Source: Pseudomonas paraeruginosa PA7
GTDB lineage: Bacteria; Pseudomonadota; Gammaproteobacteria; Pseudomonadales; Pseudomonadaceae
Direction: 5' to 3'
Assembly: GCF_000017205.1 (NCBI RefSeq)
Contig: NC_009656.1
Coordinates: 682,001 to 746,000, forward strand
Length of the DNA stretch: 64,000 nt
Made by a program: the position numbers and the translations under genes. Within the stretch, counting starts at the first letter, position 1, and every line of letters starts with the position of its first letter. A model generated the notes under the pieces. It was not told the origin of the DNA and did no database searches. It worked only from the letters and a program-made list of their open reading frames with translations. Positions 52,159 to 64,000 of this stretch are shown piece by piece.

Positions 52159-54081
52159 CTACTGCGACTTGCGAACCCGCAGGTACCATTCCGACAGCAG
52201 GCGGACCTGCTTCTCGGTGTAGCCGCGCTCGACCATGCGTTTGACGAAGTCGTTGTGCTTCTGCTGGTCCTCCTTGCTGGCCTTGGCGTTGAAGCTGATG
52301 ACCGGCAGCAGGTCTTCGGTGTTGGAGAACATCTTCTTCTCGATCACCACGCGCAGCTTCTCGTAGGACAGCCAGCTCGGGTTCTTGCCGTTGTTGCCGG
52401 CGCGGGCGCGCAGCACGAAGTTGACGATCTCGTTGCGGAAATCCTTCGGGTTGCTGATGCCGGCTGGTTTCTCGATCTTCTCCAGTTCCTCGTTGAGGGC
52501 GGCGCGGTTGAGGATCTCGCCGGTTTCCGGGTCGCGGTATTCCTGGTCCTGGATCCAGAAGTCGGCGTACAGCACGTAGCGGTCGAAGATGTTCTGACCG
52601 TATTCGCTGTAGGACTCCAGGTAGGCCGTCTGGATTTCCTTGCCGATGAACTCGACGTAGCGCGGCGCCAGGTATTCCTTGATGAAGCGCAGGTAGCGCT
52701 CGCGGGTTTCCGGCTGGAACTGTTCCTGCTCGATCTGCTGTTCGAGGACGTAGAGCAGGTGCACCGGGTTGGCCGCTACCTCGTGCGGGTCGAAGTTGAA
52801 TACCTTGGAGAGGATCTTGAAGGCGAAGCGGGTGGAAAGCCCGGCCATGCCTTCGTCGACCCCGGCCGAGTCGCGGTATTCCTGGATCGACTTGGCCTTG
52901 GGATCGGTATCTTTCAGGTTTTCCCCGTCATATACCCGCATCTTCGAGTAGATGTTCGAGTTTTCCGGTTCCTTCAGTCGCGACAGGACGGAGAACTGCG
53001 AGAGCATCTTCAGGGTGTCCGGCGCACAGTGGGCGTGGGCCAGCGAGCTGTTGATCAGCAGCTTGTCGTAGATCTTGATCTCATCGGCGACGCGCAGGCA
53101 GTACGGCACTTTGACGATGTAGATGCGGTCGATGAACGCCTCGTTGTTCTTGTTGTTGCGGAAGCTGTGCCATTCCGACTCGTTGGAGTGAGCCAGGATG
53201 ATGCCGCTGTAGGGCAGGGCGCCGAGGCCTTCGGTGCTGTTGTAGTTGCCTTCCTGGGTCGCGGTCAGCAGCGGGTGCAGGACCTTGATCGGGGCCTTGA
53301 ACATCTCGACGAATTCCATCAGGCCCTGGTTGGCCCGGCAGAGCGCGCCGGAATAGCTGTAGGCGTCGGCGTCGTTCTGCGGGAATTCCTCCAGCTTGCG
53401 GATATCCACCTTGCCGACCAGTGCGGAGATGTCCTGGTTGTTCTCGTCGCCCGGTTCGGTCTTGGCGATGGCGACCTGGTTGAGGATCGAGGGGTACAGC
53501 TTGACCACGCGGAACTGGCTGATGTCGCCGCCGAACTCGTTGAGACGCTTGGTCGCCCAGGGCGACATGATCGAGCGCAGGTAGCGCCTTGGGATGCCGT
53601 AGTCCTCCTCGAGGATGGCGCCGTCTTCGTCCGGGTTGAACAGCCCCAGCGGCGATTCGAAGACCGGCGAGCCCTTGATCGCGTAGAAGGGCACCTTCTC
53701 CATGAGTTGCTTGAGTTTTTCCGCCAGGGAGGATTTACCGCCGCCGACCGGGCCGAGCAGGTAAAGGATCTGCTTCTTCTCTTCCAGGCCCTGGGCCGCA
53801 TGGCGGAAGAACGCGACGATCTGGTCGATGCATTCCTCCATGCCATGGAAGTCGGCGAACGCGGGGTAGCGACGTATCACCTTGTTGGAAAAGATCCGCG
53901 ACAGCCTGGAGTCCACCGAGGTGTCCAGCAGTTCCGGTTCGCCGATCGCCATCAGCAGGCGCTCGGCGGCGGAGGCGTAGGCTGTCTTGTCTTGCTTGCA
54001 GAGATCGAGATATTCCTTGAGGGAATACTCCTCTTGGCGGGTCGCTTCGAAGCGTTCCTGGAAGTGACTGAAAATGCTCAT
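52159..54081 (-). CDS. yeaG: PrkA/YeaG-like serine protein kinase
   Basis: 640 aa. The AAA-like domain has YLLGPVGGGKSSLAEKLKQL near residue 110; the C-terminal PrkA domain follows. It is a stress- and nitrogen-responsive kinase in E. coli. First gene of the yeaG-yeaH-ycgB cluster; its 5' leader of about 280 bp lies before glpE with no gene inside. Confidence 0.95.
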   Translation of the reverse strand: MSIFSHFQERFEATRQEEYSLKEYLDLCKQDKTAYASAAERLLMAIGEPELLDTSVDSRLSRIFSNKVIRRYPAFADFHGMEECIDQIVAFFRHAAQGLEEKKQILYLLGPVGGGKSSLAEKLKQLMEKVPFYAIKGSPVFESPLGLFNPDEDGAILEEDYGIPRRYLRSIMSPWATKRLNEFGGDISQFRVVKLYPSILNQVAIAKTEPGDENNQDISALVGKVDIRKLEEFPQNDADAYSYSGALCRANQGLMEFVEMFKAPIKVLHPLLTATQEGNYNSTEGLGALPYSGIILAHSNESEWHSFRNNKNNEAFIDRIYIVKVPYCLRVADEIKIYDKLLINSSLAHAHCAPDTLKMLSQFSVLSRLKEPENSNIYSKMRVYDGENLKDTDPKAKSIQEYRDSAGVDEGMAGLSTRFAFKILSKVFNFDPHEVAANPVHLLYVLEQQIEQEQFQPETRERYLRFIKEYLAPRYVEFIGKEIQTAYLESYSEYGQNIFDRYVLYADFWIQDQEYRDPETGEILNRAALNEELEKIEKPAGISNPKDFRNEIVNFVLRARAGNNGKNPSWLSYEKLRVVIEKKMFSNTEDLLPVISFNAKASKEDQQKHNDFVKRMVERGYTEKQVRLLSEWYLRVRKSQ

Positions 54082-54361
54082 GACGTCTCCTCGCTCGATG
54101 CAATGAGCCGGCGCGGGATCGGTCGTGCGGGTGCGGGAGGGCCGCCAGCCAGGCCGGCGAGAATCCCCCAGACTCCGACGCTGCACGGTGCTTCCCTTTT
54201 CCGCCAGCGCTCCTAACGGTCACAGCCGATGGCCCGGAAGCCGGTGTGCCGGCTCTCCCCTGTTTTGGATGGCCTGAGGAAAAGAATAGTTCGTTCTGGG
54301 CGGAGTAAAGGAAGAAAGGCGAGAGAAGTTACAGTTTTTTTGGGGTAGCCCGCGGGGTGGC

Positions 54362-54694
54362 CTACTCCGCCTCGCCGGTGCTGGTATCCGCGGGATAGAC
54401 GCTGCGCCACAGCTCGAAGCCGCCGTCGAGGCTGTAGACGTCGCTGAAGCCCTGCTGGATGAAATAGGCAGCGGCGCTCTGGCTGGAGTTGCCGTGGTAG
54501 CAGACCACCACCAGCGGCGCATCGAGGTCGGCGGCGGCGATGAAATCCACCACCGAGTGGTTGTCGATGTGCCGCGAGCCGCTGATATGGCCAAGGGCGT
54601 AGCTCTGCGGGTCGCGGATGTCGACCACCTGGGCGCCGTTTTCGCGGAGTTGACGGGCCTGTTCGGGGGCGATGCGCTGGAAGGTGTCGCTCAT
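54362..54694 (-). CDS. glpE: Thiosulfate sulfurtransferase GlpE
   Basis: 110 aa single rhodanese domain with the active-site loop [14 protein letters not shown]. Transfers sulfur from thiosulfate to cyanide or thioredoxin. Last gene of the lptD-to-glpE run. Confidence 0.94.
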   Translation of the reverse strand: MSDTFQRIAPEQARQLRENGAQVVDIRDPQSYALGHISGSRHIDNHSVVDFIAAADLDAPLVVVCYHGNSSQSAAAYFIQQGFSDVYSLDGGFELWRSVYPADTSTGEAE

Positions 54695-54737
54695 GACGGG
54701 ATACCTGTGTGCAGGGCGTCCGGCGGACGCCGTGGGT

Positions 54738-55589
54738 TCATGCCGGTGGGCCGGCGGGCTTGGCCGAGGCCTGCTGTCCGGCGCAGTCGCAGCTCAGGCG
54801 TTCGCCGCTGTCTACGTTCAGCAGGGTCATCTTCGCGCCCCAGACGCAGCCGGTATCCAGGGCGAACAGCCCGGGCTCGTCGCACTGGCCTTCGAGGGCC
54901 GCCCAGTGGCCGAAGATGATCTTCTCGCCGCGGGTCTTGCGCGAGGCGAAGCTGAACCAGGGGGCGTAGCCGGGTGGCGCGGTGTCGAGGCCTTCCTTGC
55001 TCTTCAGGTCGAGCCGGCCGTCTTCGGTGCAGAAGCGCATGCGCGTGAAATAGTTGGTGATCACCCGCAGGCGCTCGATGCCATGCAGCTTCTTGTCCCA
55101 TTTGGCCGGTTCGTTGCCGTACATGCCTTCGAGGAACAGCGGCAGGCGCTGGTCGTCGCGCAGCGCCTCCTCGACCTCGGCGGCGCGCAGGCGGGCTTTT
55201 TCCAGGCTCCACTGCGGCGGGATGCCGGCATGCACCAGGGTGACCTGGCGTTGTTCGTCGTAGTGCAGCAACGGCAGGCGTCGCAGCCAGTCGAGAAGTG
55301 CTTCGCGATCGGGCGCCTCGAGGATTTCCCGCAGCGTATCGGACTTCTTCAGGCGCTCGGACCTGTGCGCCACCGCCAGCAGGTGCAGGTCGTGGTTGCC
55401 CAGCACGCTGACCACCGCCTCGCGCATGGCATAGAGGAAACGCAGGGTCTCCAGCGACTGCGGTCCGCGATTGACCAGGTCGCCGACCAGCCACAGGCGG
55501 TCCTTGGCCGGGTCGAAGGCGACACGTTCGAGCAGGCATTTCAGGGGTTCCAGGCAACCCTGCAGGTCGCCGACCGCATAGACCGTCAT
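54738..55589 (-). CDS. apaH: Diadenosine tetraphosphatase ApaH
   Basis: 283 aa. Phosphoesterase motifs: [27 protein letters not shown] and [10 protein letters not shown]. Hydrolyses Ap4A. Start shares bases with the apaG stop. Confidence 0.97.
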   Translation of the reverse strand: MTVYAVGDLQGCLEPLKCLLERVAFDPAKDRLWLVGDLVNRGPQSLETLRFLYAMREAVVSVLGNHDLHLLAVAHRSERLKKSDTLREILEAPDREALLDWLRRLPLLHYDEQRQVTLVHAGIPPQWSLEKARLRAAEVEEALRDDQRLPLFLEGMYGNEPAKWDKKLHGIERLRVITNYFTRMRFCTEDGRLDLKSKEGLDTAPPGYAPWFSFASRKTRGEKIIFGHWAALEGQCDEPGLFALDTGCVWGAKMTLLNVDSGERLSCDCAGQQASAKPAGPPA

Positions 55590-55969
55590 CAGTGCAGCGC
55601 TCCCGGCACGGCCAGGCGGAACACCGGAATCGCGGCGTCGAAGGCGACACCGTCGCTGCCAAGCATCTGGTAGCTGCCGCGCATGCTGCCGACCCGGGTC
55701 GCCAGCACCGTGCCGCTGGTGTAGGTGTGTTGCGCGCCGGGGGCGATCAGCGGTTGCTCGCCGACCACGCCGGCGCCACGGACTTCCTGGGTGCGGCCGT
55801 CGCCGTCGGTGATGATCCAGTGACGCGACAGTAGCTGGGCCGAGACCTCGCCCCGGTTCTCGATGGTCACCGTGTAGGCGAAGGCGAAACGGTTCTGCTC
55901 CGGCGCGGACTGCTCGGGAAGATAGCGGGTGTCGACCCGGACGTTGACCTGGTGCTGGGTGTCGCTCAT
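55589..55969 (-). CDS. apaG: ApaG (CO2+/Mg2+ efflux-associated)
   Basis: 126 aa beta-sandwich protein with [20 protein letters not shown] and [20 protein letters not shown]. Associated with ApaH; molecular role not settled. Confidence 0.95.
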   Translation of the reverse strand: MSDTQHQVNVRVDTRYLPEQSAPEQNRFAFAYTVTIENRGEVSAQLLSRHWIITDGDGRTQEVRGAGVVGEQPLIAPGAQHTYTSGTVLATRVGSMRGSYQMLGSDGVAFDAAIPVFRLAVPGALH

Positions 55970-56005
55970 ACGGCTTGCCTGATTCCTGTCGGGTGTTCTT
56001 TCAGA

Positions 56006-56812
56006 CTAACGATTGCCTTGCAGCTCGGCCAGCCGGTTGGCCAGGCGGACGAACGCGGCCAGGTCGAGCTGCTCCGGGCGCAGGGTCGGATCGACCGCGG
56101 CGGCTTCGATGTCTTCGACGCTCAACAGGGGCTTGAGGGTGTTGCGCAGGGTCTTGCGGCGCTGGTTGAAGGCCTCGCGGACCACCCGCTCGAGCAGTTT
56201 CGGATCGCGTGCCGGATGCGGCGGCTCGGCGAAGGGGGTGAGGCGGACGATCGCCGAGTCGACCTTGGGCGGCGGGTTGAAGGCGCCGGGGCCGACGTTG
56301 AACAGGTGTTCCACCCGGCAATGGTACTGGACCATGATCGACAGCCGGCCCCAGTCGCCGCCGCCCGGCGTGGCCGCCAGGCGTTCCACCACCTCCTTCT
56401 GCAGCATGAAGTGCATGTCTTCGATCACCGGCGCGTGCTCGAGCAGGTGGAAGATCAGCGGCGTGGAGATGTTGTAGGGCAGGTTGCCGACCACTCGCAG
56501 CTTCTCGTCGCTCTCCACCAGCGAGGCGAAATCGAACTTGAGGGCGTCGCCCTGGTGCAGGCTGAAACGCGGCTCGAGGCCGAATTTCAGCTTCAACAGG
56601 GGGATCAGGTCCTGATCGAGCTCAATCACGTCCAGGCGCGCGCCGCTGCCCAGCAGGCCTTCGGTCAGGGCACCCTGGCCGGGGCCGATCTCCAGCAGGC
56701 GCTGCCCTTCGCGGGCGTGGATGGCACGGAGGATGCGGTGGATCACCCCGGCATCGTGCAGGAAGTTCTGGCCGAAGCGCTTGCGCGCGCGGTGTTGGTA
56801 AAGCTCGGACAT
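56006..56812 (-). CDS. ksgA: 16S rRNA dimethyladenosine transferase KsgA
   Basis: 268 aa. SAM motif LEIGPGQGALTEGLL and catalytic NLPYNISTPL are intact, with QNFLHDAGVIHRILRAI at the N-terminus. Methylates A1518 and A1519 of 16S rRNA. Confidence 0.97.
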   Translation of the reverse strand: MSELYQHRARKRFGQNFLHDAGVIHRILRAIHAREGQRLLEIGPGQGALTEGLLGSGARLDVIELDQDLIPLLKLKFGLEPRFSLHQGDALKFDFASLVESDEKLRVVGNLPYNISTPLIFHLLEHAPVIEDMHFMLQKEVVERLAATPGGGDWGRLSIMVQYHCRVEHLFNVGPGAFNPPPKVDSAIVRLTPFAEPPHPARDPKLLERVVREAFNQRRKTLRNTLKPLLSVEDIEAAAVDPTLRPEQLDLAAFVRLANRLAELQGNR

Positions 56813-56927
56813 CGGGAACGGTTCCAGGCTGCGGGCCCCAGGCCAAGGCGGGAGGCGCGGATGCGAAAGGGCGCCATTTTAGCAGCGATGCGCCGGGCCG
56901 GCAGGGCTAAACGATGGCCGACCGGCC

Positions 56928-57914
56928 TCAGGAGCGGCTGACGGCCATCTGGTAGGCGGTTTCCAGGGCCACCTGCAGGCTGCCGCTGTCGATGCGACCG
57001 CTGCCGGCGAGGTCGAGGGCGGTGCCGTGATCGACCGAGGTACGGATGATCGGCAGGCCCAGGGTCACGTTGACTGCGGCGCCGAAGCCCTTGTACTTGA
57101 GCACCGGCAGGCCCTGGTCGTGGTACATCGCCAGCACCGCGTCGCAGTGCTCCAGGTGCTTGGGGGTGAACAGGGTGTCGGCCGGCAGCGGGCCGACCAG
57201 GTCGAGACCTTCGTCGCGCAGGCGTTCGAGGCAGGGCTCGATCACCTCGATCTCTTCCCGGCCCAGGTGGCCGCCTTCGCCGGCGTGCGGGTTGAGGCCG
57301 CAGACCAGGATGCGCGGGCGGGCGATGCCGAACTTGTCGCGCAGGTCGGCGTGCAGGATGCGAGCGACCCGCTCCAGACGCTCGGTGGTGATGGCGTCGG
57401 CGACCTCGCGCAGCGGTAGGTGGGTGGTCGCCAGGGCCACGCGCAGGCCGCGGGTGGCCAGCATCATCACCACCTGGCGGGTGTGGGTGAGGTCGGCGAG
57501 GAACTCCGTATGCCCGGAGAAGGGAATCCCGGCTTCGTTGATCACGCCCTTGTGCACCGGGGCGGTGATCATCCCGGCGAAGTGACCGTCGAGGCAGCCC
57601 TGGCCTGCGCGGGTCAGGGTCTCCAGGACGTAGGCGGCGTTGGCCGGGGTCAGCTGGCCGGGGCGTGCTGGCGCGGCCAGCGGCGTATCCCAGACATAGA
57701 GTTGGCCGGCCTTGGCCGGGGCGCCGGGCCAGGCGGCGGGGGAGGCGTCGAGCAGGTCGATCGCCAGGCCGAGTTGGCCCGCGCGCTCCTGCAGGAGCGC
57801 GCGGCTGGCGATGGCGATCAGGGGGTGGGGCTGGGCGGAGCGGGCGAGCAGCAGGCACAGGTCGGGACCGATGCCGGCCGGCTCGCCGGGAGTCAGCGCG
57901 AAGCGCAGGCTCAC
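56928..57914 (-). CDS. pdxA: 4-hydroxythreonine-4-phosphate dehydrogenase PdxA
   Basis: 328 aa with [24 protein letters not shown] and [12 protein letters not shown]. Pyridoxal-phosphate synthesis. Overlaps the surA stop by 4 bp. Confidence 0.97.
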   Translation of the reverse strand: MSLRFALTPGEPAGIGPDLCLLLARSAQPHPLIAIASRALLQERAGQLGLAIDLLDASPAAWPGAPAKAGQLYVWDTPLAAPARPGQLTPANAAYVLETLTRAGQGCLDGHFAGMITAPVHKGVINEAGIPFSGHTEFLADLTHTRQVVMMLATRGLRVALATTHLPLREVADAITTERLERVARILHADLRDKFGIARPRILVCGLNPHAGEGGHLGREEIEVIEPCLERLRDEGLDLVGPLPADTLFTPKHLEHCDAVLAMYHDQGLPVLKYKGFGAAVNVTLGLPIIRTSVDHGTALDLAGSGRIDSGSLQVALETAYQMAVSRS

Positions 57915-59203
57915 TGCTTGATTTCCACGTAGGCCTCGTCGCGGATCTGCCGCAGCCAGGCTTGCAGTTCCTCGTCGTACTTACGGTTGCGCAGCACGCT
58001 CACCGCCTGCTGTTCGCGGAACTTCTCGCTGCTGTCGGTGGCGCGACGGCCGAGGACCTGCAGGATGTGCCAGCCGAACTGCGAGCGGAACGGCTTGGAC
58101 AGCTCGCCCTGCGGGGTATCGTTCATCACCTGGCGGAACTCGGGCACCAGGGCTTCCGGATCGATCCAGTTCAGGTCACCGCCGTTGAGCGCGGAGCCCG
58201 GATCCTCGGAGAAGCTCTTCGCCAGTTCGCCGAAGTCCTCTCCGGACTGGATGCGTTCGTAAAGCTTCTGCGCCAGCTTCTCGGTCTCGGCGTCGCTACG
58301 AATCTCGCTGGGCTTGAGCAGGATATGGCGGACATGCACCTCGTCGCGGACCATCTTGCTGCCGCCGCGCTTCTCTTCCAGCTTGAGGATGATGAAGCCG
58401 CCCGGGGTGCGAACCGGCTCGGTGACGTCGCCGACGGCCAGCGAGCCGATCATGCTGTCGAAGGGCTGCGGCAACTGGGCGGCCTTGCGCCAGCCGATCT
58501 CGCCGCCTTCCAGGGCGTTGTCGCCGGCCGAGCGGGAAATCGCCAGTTGGCCGAAGTCGGCGCCCTGCTTGAGTTGCTGATAGAGCTCCTGGGCCTGGCG
58601 CGCGGCGGCCTGGATCACGTCGGAGGACGCGGCTTCGGGCACCGGGATCAGGATATTGGCCAGGCGGTACTCTTCGGAAAGCTGGATCTTGCCCATGTCC
58701 GAGGCGAGGAAGTTCTTCACTTCCTGCTCGCTGACCTGGATGCGTTCGGCCACCCGACGCTGGCGCACGCGACTGATCACCATCTCGCGGCGAACCTGGT
58801 CGCGGGCATCGGCGTAGGAAAGGCCGTCGCGAGTCAGCGCAGCCTGGAACTGCTCCAGGCTCATGCCGTTGCGTTGGGCGATGGTGGCCATCGCCTGGTT
58901 CAGCTCTTCGTCGCTGATGCGGATGCCGGAACGGTCGCCGATCTGCTGCTGGATGTTCTCGATGATCAGGCGCTCCAGCACCTGCTGGGTCAGCACGTGC
59001 TCGGGCGGCAGCGGCGCGCCACGCTTGAGCAGCGTCTGGTGCACTTCACGCAGGCGCTGGTCGAGCTGGCTCTGCATGATCACATCGTTGTCGACGATGG
59101 CGACGACCCGGTCCAGTGGTACCACTTCGGCATGCGCGAAGGAGCAAAGGAGTGCTGCGCCCAATGCAAGGGGGCGCAGCCGGTTACATAGCTTGGTCTT
59201 CAC
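57911..59203 (-). CDS. surA: Periplasmic chaperone SurA
   Basis: 430 aa. Signal peptide ([17 protein letters not shown]), N-terminal chaperone helices and two parvulin domains (about 175-270 and 285-385, the second with [13 protein letters not shown]). Folds outer-membrane proteins, including the LptD made from the preceding gene. Confidence 0.97.
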   Translation of the reverse strand: MKTKLCNRLRPLALGAALLCSFAHAEVVPLDRVVAIVDNDVIMQSQLDQRLREVHQTLLKRGAPLPPEHVLTQQVLERLIIENIQQQIGDRSGIRISDEELNQAMATIAQRNGMSLEQFQAALTRDGLSYADARDQVRREMVISRVRQRRVAERIQVSEQEVKNFLASDMGKIQLSEEYRLANILIPVPEAASSDVIQAAARQAQELYQQLKQGADFGQLAISRSAGDNALEGGEIGWRKAAQLPQPFDSMIGSLAVGDVTEPVRTPGGFIILKLEEKRGGSKMVRDEVHVRHILLKPSEIRSDAETEKLAQKLYERIQSGEDFGELAKSFSEDPGSALNGGDLNWIDPEALVPEFRQVMNDTPQGELSKPFRSQFGWHILQVLGRRATDSSEKFREQQAVSVLRNRKYDEELQAWLRQIRDEAYVEIKQ

Positions 59204-61970
59204 GTTGACGATAACCTTGGATGCCTTTGTCGAGGAACATTTCCGTCTTGTTGCCCACGATGCCGCCGAGGCCCTTCAGGACGATCTGCAGGAAGATGCC
59301 GCGGTCGGCCTTCTCGCTCTGCACGAGGAAGGCATCGTCGTCCACGTCCAGCCAGTAGCGGTTGATCAGACGCAGCTTCCAGCAGCAACTGTCGTATTCG
59401 AAGCCGCCGAAGGCCTCGAGGGTGCGGTTCTTGTTGTAGTCGTACTGCCAGCGGGCGAGCACCGACCACTGCGGCACCAGCGGCCAGATGACCGAGAAGT
59501 CGTGCTGCTTGATGATGTCGTCTTCGCGGCCGTACATGAAGCGACCTGTCGAACTGTTGAAGCGACGGGTGTCTTCGCGATAGCGATAACCCGCATTGAC
59601 AATTTTGTTTGGGTTCGCTTCTGGTTGATAATGGAACATTGCGCTACCCGATTCGGTACGCTTGGTGCTGGGGTTCCAGTTGAAGTCGGAAGTAACGTTC
59701 CAATCTCGATTGAAGCGATACAAGCCTGCCAGCGCATATGGTGAGCGCCAACTGTCGTTGTCAGGCTCCTTGATATCCATATTTGGATTTTCTTGTTTTA
59801 AGCGAGCTAAATCTTTTTCTGTCAGGCCGGGCAATTGTACACGTCTGTCGCGGAAGTAATAAATTTGGCCGGCACTCAAAGTTGCTCGCTCGAAGCCATT
59901 AGGCTCGATGAAGCGGCTAGTTACACCCAGCGAAAGCTGATTGGCGTCACCAACACGATCTCGCCCAGCGAAGCGGTTTTCTCGCCACAAATAGTCATAA
60001 CTAAAGGTATGTTCGCTGGTGTCAAAAACAGGAATGTTGTCCTGGTCCTTATAAGGAACATAGAGGTACATAGCCCTTGGTTCCAATGTTTGCCGGAACT
60101 TCGTTCCAGCAAAGGCTACGTCTCGATCAAAGTACAACCCGCCGTCAACTTTTACCAGAGGTAGTGAGCGATCCTGGCTACTGTTGAACTTTTCATCGTA
60201 AACCTTGAGACTAGTCTTGCCCTTGCTATCCAGATCGAGGTCGTACTTAGTGTAAAGATACTTCAGCGACGGAGTCAGATAGCCCCAGCTGCGTGTCATC
60301 GGCAAGCTCATGCTTGGCTCGAGGTGAATGCGGTCGCCAGTCGAACGGGCTAAGCCTTGAAGCGAAGCATCTGGGCGAAAACCCCGCACGGTGCCATCAT
60401 CGTTAAAGTAGACATTTTCGTCTAGGTCACGATCAAAGCGGACAAACTCAGTACTGTAATTAAGTTTTAGACCGCCTGGACTGTAGGGTAGAAAACCGTC
60501 AAACGTAATTTGAGGAAGGCGATCATATGGGGTTACATCGGTTGTAGTCGCCAGTTGATAGGATTGAGCATTCAATCGGCCCGTGAAAGTATCGCCGCGG
60601 TAGGTCAAGGTTCCCCGCTGATTGAGATAGGTAGTGCTACCTACACCTAAATCACTATCCAGATCTTGGAAATAGTAAGGATCGCTGATGCGTGTGTAGT
60701 CGACCTCGGCCAGCCAGCGTGAATCGAGGCCGGTAGTATTCTTGATGCCGTACAGCCAGCGGTCCTTGCTGTAGTCCGGGAAGTTCTCGCGGTGATCGTC
60801 CTTGTCGTTCAGGTAGGCGGCGTTGATGGTGCCTTCGCTGCTGTGGGTCAGGTAGCGGAACTCGCCTTCCAGCATCATGCCGCGCTTGGCCATGTAGCGC
60901 GGGTACAACGTGGCGTCGTAGTTCGGCGCCAGGTTGAAGTAGTATGGGGTGACCAGGGTGAAACCAGTGTCGCTGGTGCTGCCGAAGCTCGGCGGCAGGA
61001 AGCCGGACTGGCGGCGGTTGTCGATCGGGAAGTAGATGTACGGGGTGTAGAACACCGGGAAATCTTTGACCCGCAAGGTCGCGTTGGTCGCGGTGCCGAA
61101 GCCGGTGGCCGGGTTCAGCTTGACGTTGTTGCCCTTCAGGGTCCAGGCGTTGCTGCTCGGTTCGCAGCGGGTGTAGGTGCCATCCTTGAGCATGATGATG
61201 GCGTTCTCGCTGCGCTTGGCGTACAGCGCGCTGCCGCGGGCATGGGCCTTGTGGATCACGTATTCGGCGTTGTCGACCTGGGCCTCGCCGTTGTCCAGCT
61301 GGACCTGGGCGTGGTCGCCCACCACCAGCATGCCCTTGTCGCGCAGCTTGACGTTGCCGATCAGTTCGCCGCGGTTTTCCAACTGGTGCAGGTTGGCCTC
61401 GTCGCCCTCCACCTGCATGCTGCCCTGGCGCAGGACCACGTCGCCGGCGAGGGTGGCGATCTGCTTGTCCTGCTCGTAGCGCGAGGCCTTGGCCGAAACA
61501 TAGGTCGGGCTCTCGTCGTTCGGCGCGCCATCGTTCATGCCCGGACGGACCGGTTCGATGTAGGAACCGCCGCAATAGGGGCCGATTTCCGCCAACTGGG
61601 CGGCGGTCAGCTTCTCCCGCGGAATCCAGTCGAGGTGCGAGTAGTCGGCGCTGCGCGACTTCAGGGCACGGCCGCCGGACTCGGTGACCAGGCGTTGGGC
61701 CGGTTCGGCCTCGACCGTTTCGCCGCCGCCGGATACGCTGCCGCCCGCTGCGGCGGTGCTGACCGAAGTCGCGGTATGCGCGGGGCGTGGCGGCAGGTTG
61801 GCATTGGCGTTCTGCAGCGGGGAGCAATCCCAGCCGCCGGTGGCCGATACCTTGCAGTCGAACTGATCGGCGGCCTGTACAGTCAATGCTGCGACCGGCT
61901 GCAGAGCCAGCAGGCTGCCGGTGACCAGCAGGGGAAACTTTCTTCGAAACACGAGGGATTTCACTGCCAT
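59184..61970 (-). CDS. lptD: LPS-assembly outer-membrane protein LptD
   Basis: 928 aa from the ATG at 61968-61970. Signal peptide ([19 protein letters not shown]), the N-terminal jellyroll ([20 protein letters not shown]) with a Pseudomonas-type N-terminal extension, and the C-terminal 26-strand barrel. It inserts LPS into the outer leaflet with LptE. The segment at about 59575-60690 (barrel region) is visibly AT-richer than the rest of the gene. The 3' end overlaps surA by 20 bp. Confidence 0.96.
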   Translation of the reverse strand: MAVKSLVFRRKFPLLVTGSLLALQPVAALTVQAADQFDCKVSATGGWDCSPLQNANANLPPRPAHTATSVSTAAAGGSVSGGGETVEAEPAQRLVTESGGRALKSRSADYSHLDWIPREKLTAAQLAEIGPYCGGSYIEPVRPGMNDGAPNDESPTYVSAKASRYEQDKQIATLAGDVVLRQGSMQVEGDEANLHQLENRGELIGNVKLRDKGMLVVGDHAQVQLDNGEAQVDNAEYVIHKAHARGSALYAKRSENAIIMLKDGTYTRCEPSSNAWTLKGNNVKLNPATGFGTATNATLRVKDFPVFYTPYIYFPIDNRRQSGFLPPSFGSTSDTGFTLVTPYYFNLAPNYDATLYPRYMAKRGMMLEGEFRYLTHSSEGTINAAYLNDKDDHRENFPDYSKDRWLYGIKNTTGLDSRWLAEVDYTRISDPYYFQDLDSDLGVGSTTYLNQRGTLTYRGDTFTGRLNAQSYQLATTTDVTPYDRLPQITFDGFLPYSPGGLKLNYSTEFVRFDRDLDENVYFNDDGTVRGFRPDASLQGLARSTGDRIHLEPSMSLPMTRSWGYLTPSLKYLYTKYDLDLDSKGKTSLKVYDEKFNSSQDRSLPLVKVDGGLYFDRDVAFAGTKFRQTLEPRAMYLYVPYKDQDNIPVFDTSEHTFSYDYLWRENRFAGRDRVGDANQLSLGVTSRFIEPNGFERATLSAGQIYYFRDRRVQLPGLTEKDLARLKQENPNMDIKEPDNDSWRSPYALAGLYRFNRDWNVTSDFNWNPSTKRTESGSAMFHYQPEANPNKIVNAGYRYREDTRRFNSSTGRFMYGREDDIIKQHDFSVIWPLVPQWSVLARWQYDYNKNRTLEAFGGFEYDSCCWKLRLINRYWLDVDDDAFLVQSEKADRGIFLQIVLKGLGGIVGNKTEMFLDKGIQGYRQREDQAM

Positions 61971-62096
61971 CTTGTTAATCCGGGCTTCCTGCGCGCCATC
62001 GGCCCGGTGGGCCGCACGCCTCTCGATGGGCTGAAAAAGATGCTGGATAATAAAGCATGACCTGCGCAACGGCTAGGGCCGTGGAGAACCCTGTAA

Positions 62097-63784
<1,688 letters not shown>

Positions 63785-63785
63785 G

Positions 63786-64000
63786 ATGCTCTGGCCCGCC
63801 ACACTGATCGGCGCCGGGGCAGGCTGGGCCCTGGCCAGCATCCCCGGGGCCCTGCTCGGCGGGCTGCTGGGGCAACTGCTCGACCGTCGGTTGCGCCTGG
63901 AGTCCTGGCGCAGCCTGCTGGCGCGCCTGCGGGGCAGGGCGGTGAGCGACGAGGATGACTTGCTGTTCCAGCTGCTTGGCTACCTGGCCAAGAGCGGCGG
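63786..64000 (+). CDS. TerB/DjlA-like protein, partial
   Basis: The gene starts at 63786 and runs off the right edge. The N-terminus MLWPATLIGAGAGWALASIP has a membrane helix with a Gly-rich face (GALLGGLLGQLLDRR), then DEDDLLFQLLGYLAKSGG, the start of a TerB-like domain. This is the DjlA-type layout (membrane-anchored co-chaperone). The C-terminal J domain cannot be checked. Position matches PA0598. Confidence 0.75.
   Translation, partial: MLWPATLIGAGAGWALASIPGALLGGLLGQLLDRRLRLESWRSLLARLRGRAVSDEDDLLFQLLGYLAKSG

Overview
The window is about 65% GC Gram-negative DNA. Gene content and order match the Pseudomonas aeruginosa chromosome around PA0570 to PA0598: IMPa metalloprotease, a CAU tRNA, RmcA, rpoD-dnaG-yqeY-rpsU, tsaD, folB, cca, the SpoVR/YeaH/YeaG stress set, glpE-apaH-apaG-ksgA-pdxA-surA-lptD, and amgK-murU. 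The species call rests on recognising these proteins and their synteny; no database search was run.

Layout. 1-6092 is the left host flank: a SUKH-like and a DUF4375 protein, secreted IMPa, a small hypothetical, a Fic protein with a striking upstream operator array, and a fragment of an old integrase. 6093-35912 is a complete-looking P2/HP1/K139-type myophage prophage of about 29.75 kb. It sits in the 3' half of the CAU tRNA and is bounded by perfect 73-bp direct repeats (6093-6165 and 35840-35912). 35868-35944 is the reconstituted tRNA, and 35961-64000 is the right host flank.

Prophage logic. The right end holds the control region: a small Cox-like protein (minus) and a small HTH repressor followed by the integrase (plus). 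Between them lie two 18-bp palindromic operators. A third operator copy covers the -10 of the promoter for the Ogr/Delta-like late activator at 28092. The early operon runs leftward from cox through an 897-aa primase/helicase, then a 430-bp gap with ten copies of TGGAAGG (a likely origin), then seven small genes ending at a terminator near 28875. Terminase large subunit and portal run rightward. The late operon runs leftward from 25074 to 7348: scaffold, capsid, small terminase, head and tail completion, sheath, tube, a TraR-type zinc finger, a lysis cassette (DUF2730-like, endolysin, Rz/Rz1), tail chaperone with a -1 frameshift, tape measure, baseplate, fibre, hub and spike. An AT-rich HNH-like cargo gene lies between attL and the end of the late operon. 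A 69-aa gene with its own promoter lies between the late activator and the early-operon terminator; both are candidate lysogenic-conversion genes.

Host right flank. RmcA (c-di-GMP) sits directly beside the tRNA. The macromolecular synthesis genes rpsU, yqeY, dnaG and rpoD read leftward, with tsaD divergent. plsY, folB, a folK-like gene, cca and a lipoprotein follow. The ycgB-yeaH-yeaG cluster is next, then the conserved envelope/RNA operon lptD-surA-pdxA-ksgA-apaG-apaH with glpE. The divergent amgK-murU peptidoglycan-recycling pair ends the window, with a truncated TerB/DjlA-like gene at the edge.

Most distinctive sequence observations: an integrase gene whose last codons are rewritten by integration; matched TGTGGAC arm-site pairs on both sides of the att core; three near-identical repressor operators that include the late-activator promoter; the iteron-rich candidate origin; and the twin 29-bp inverted repeats upstream of fic.
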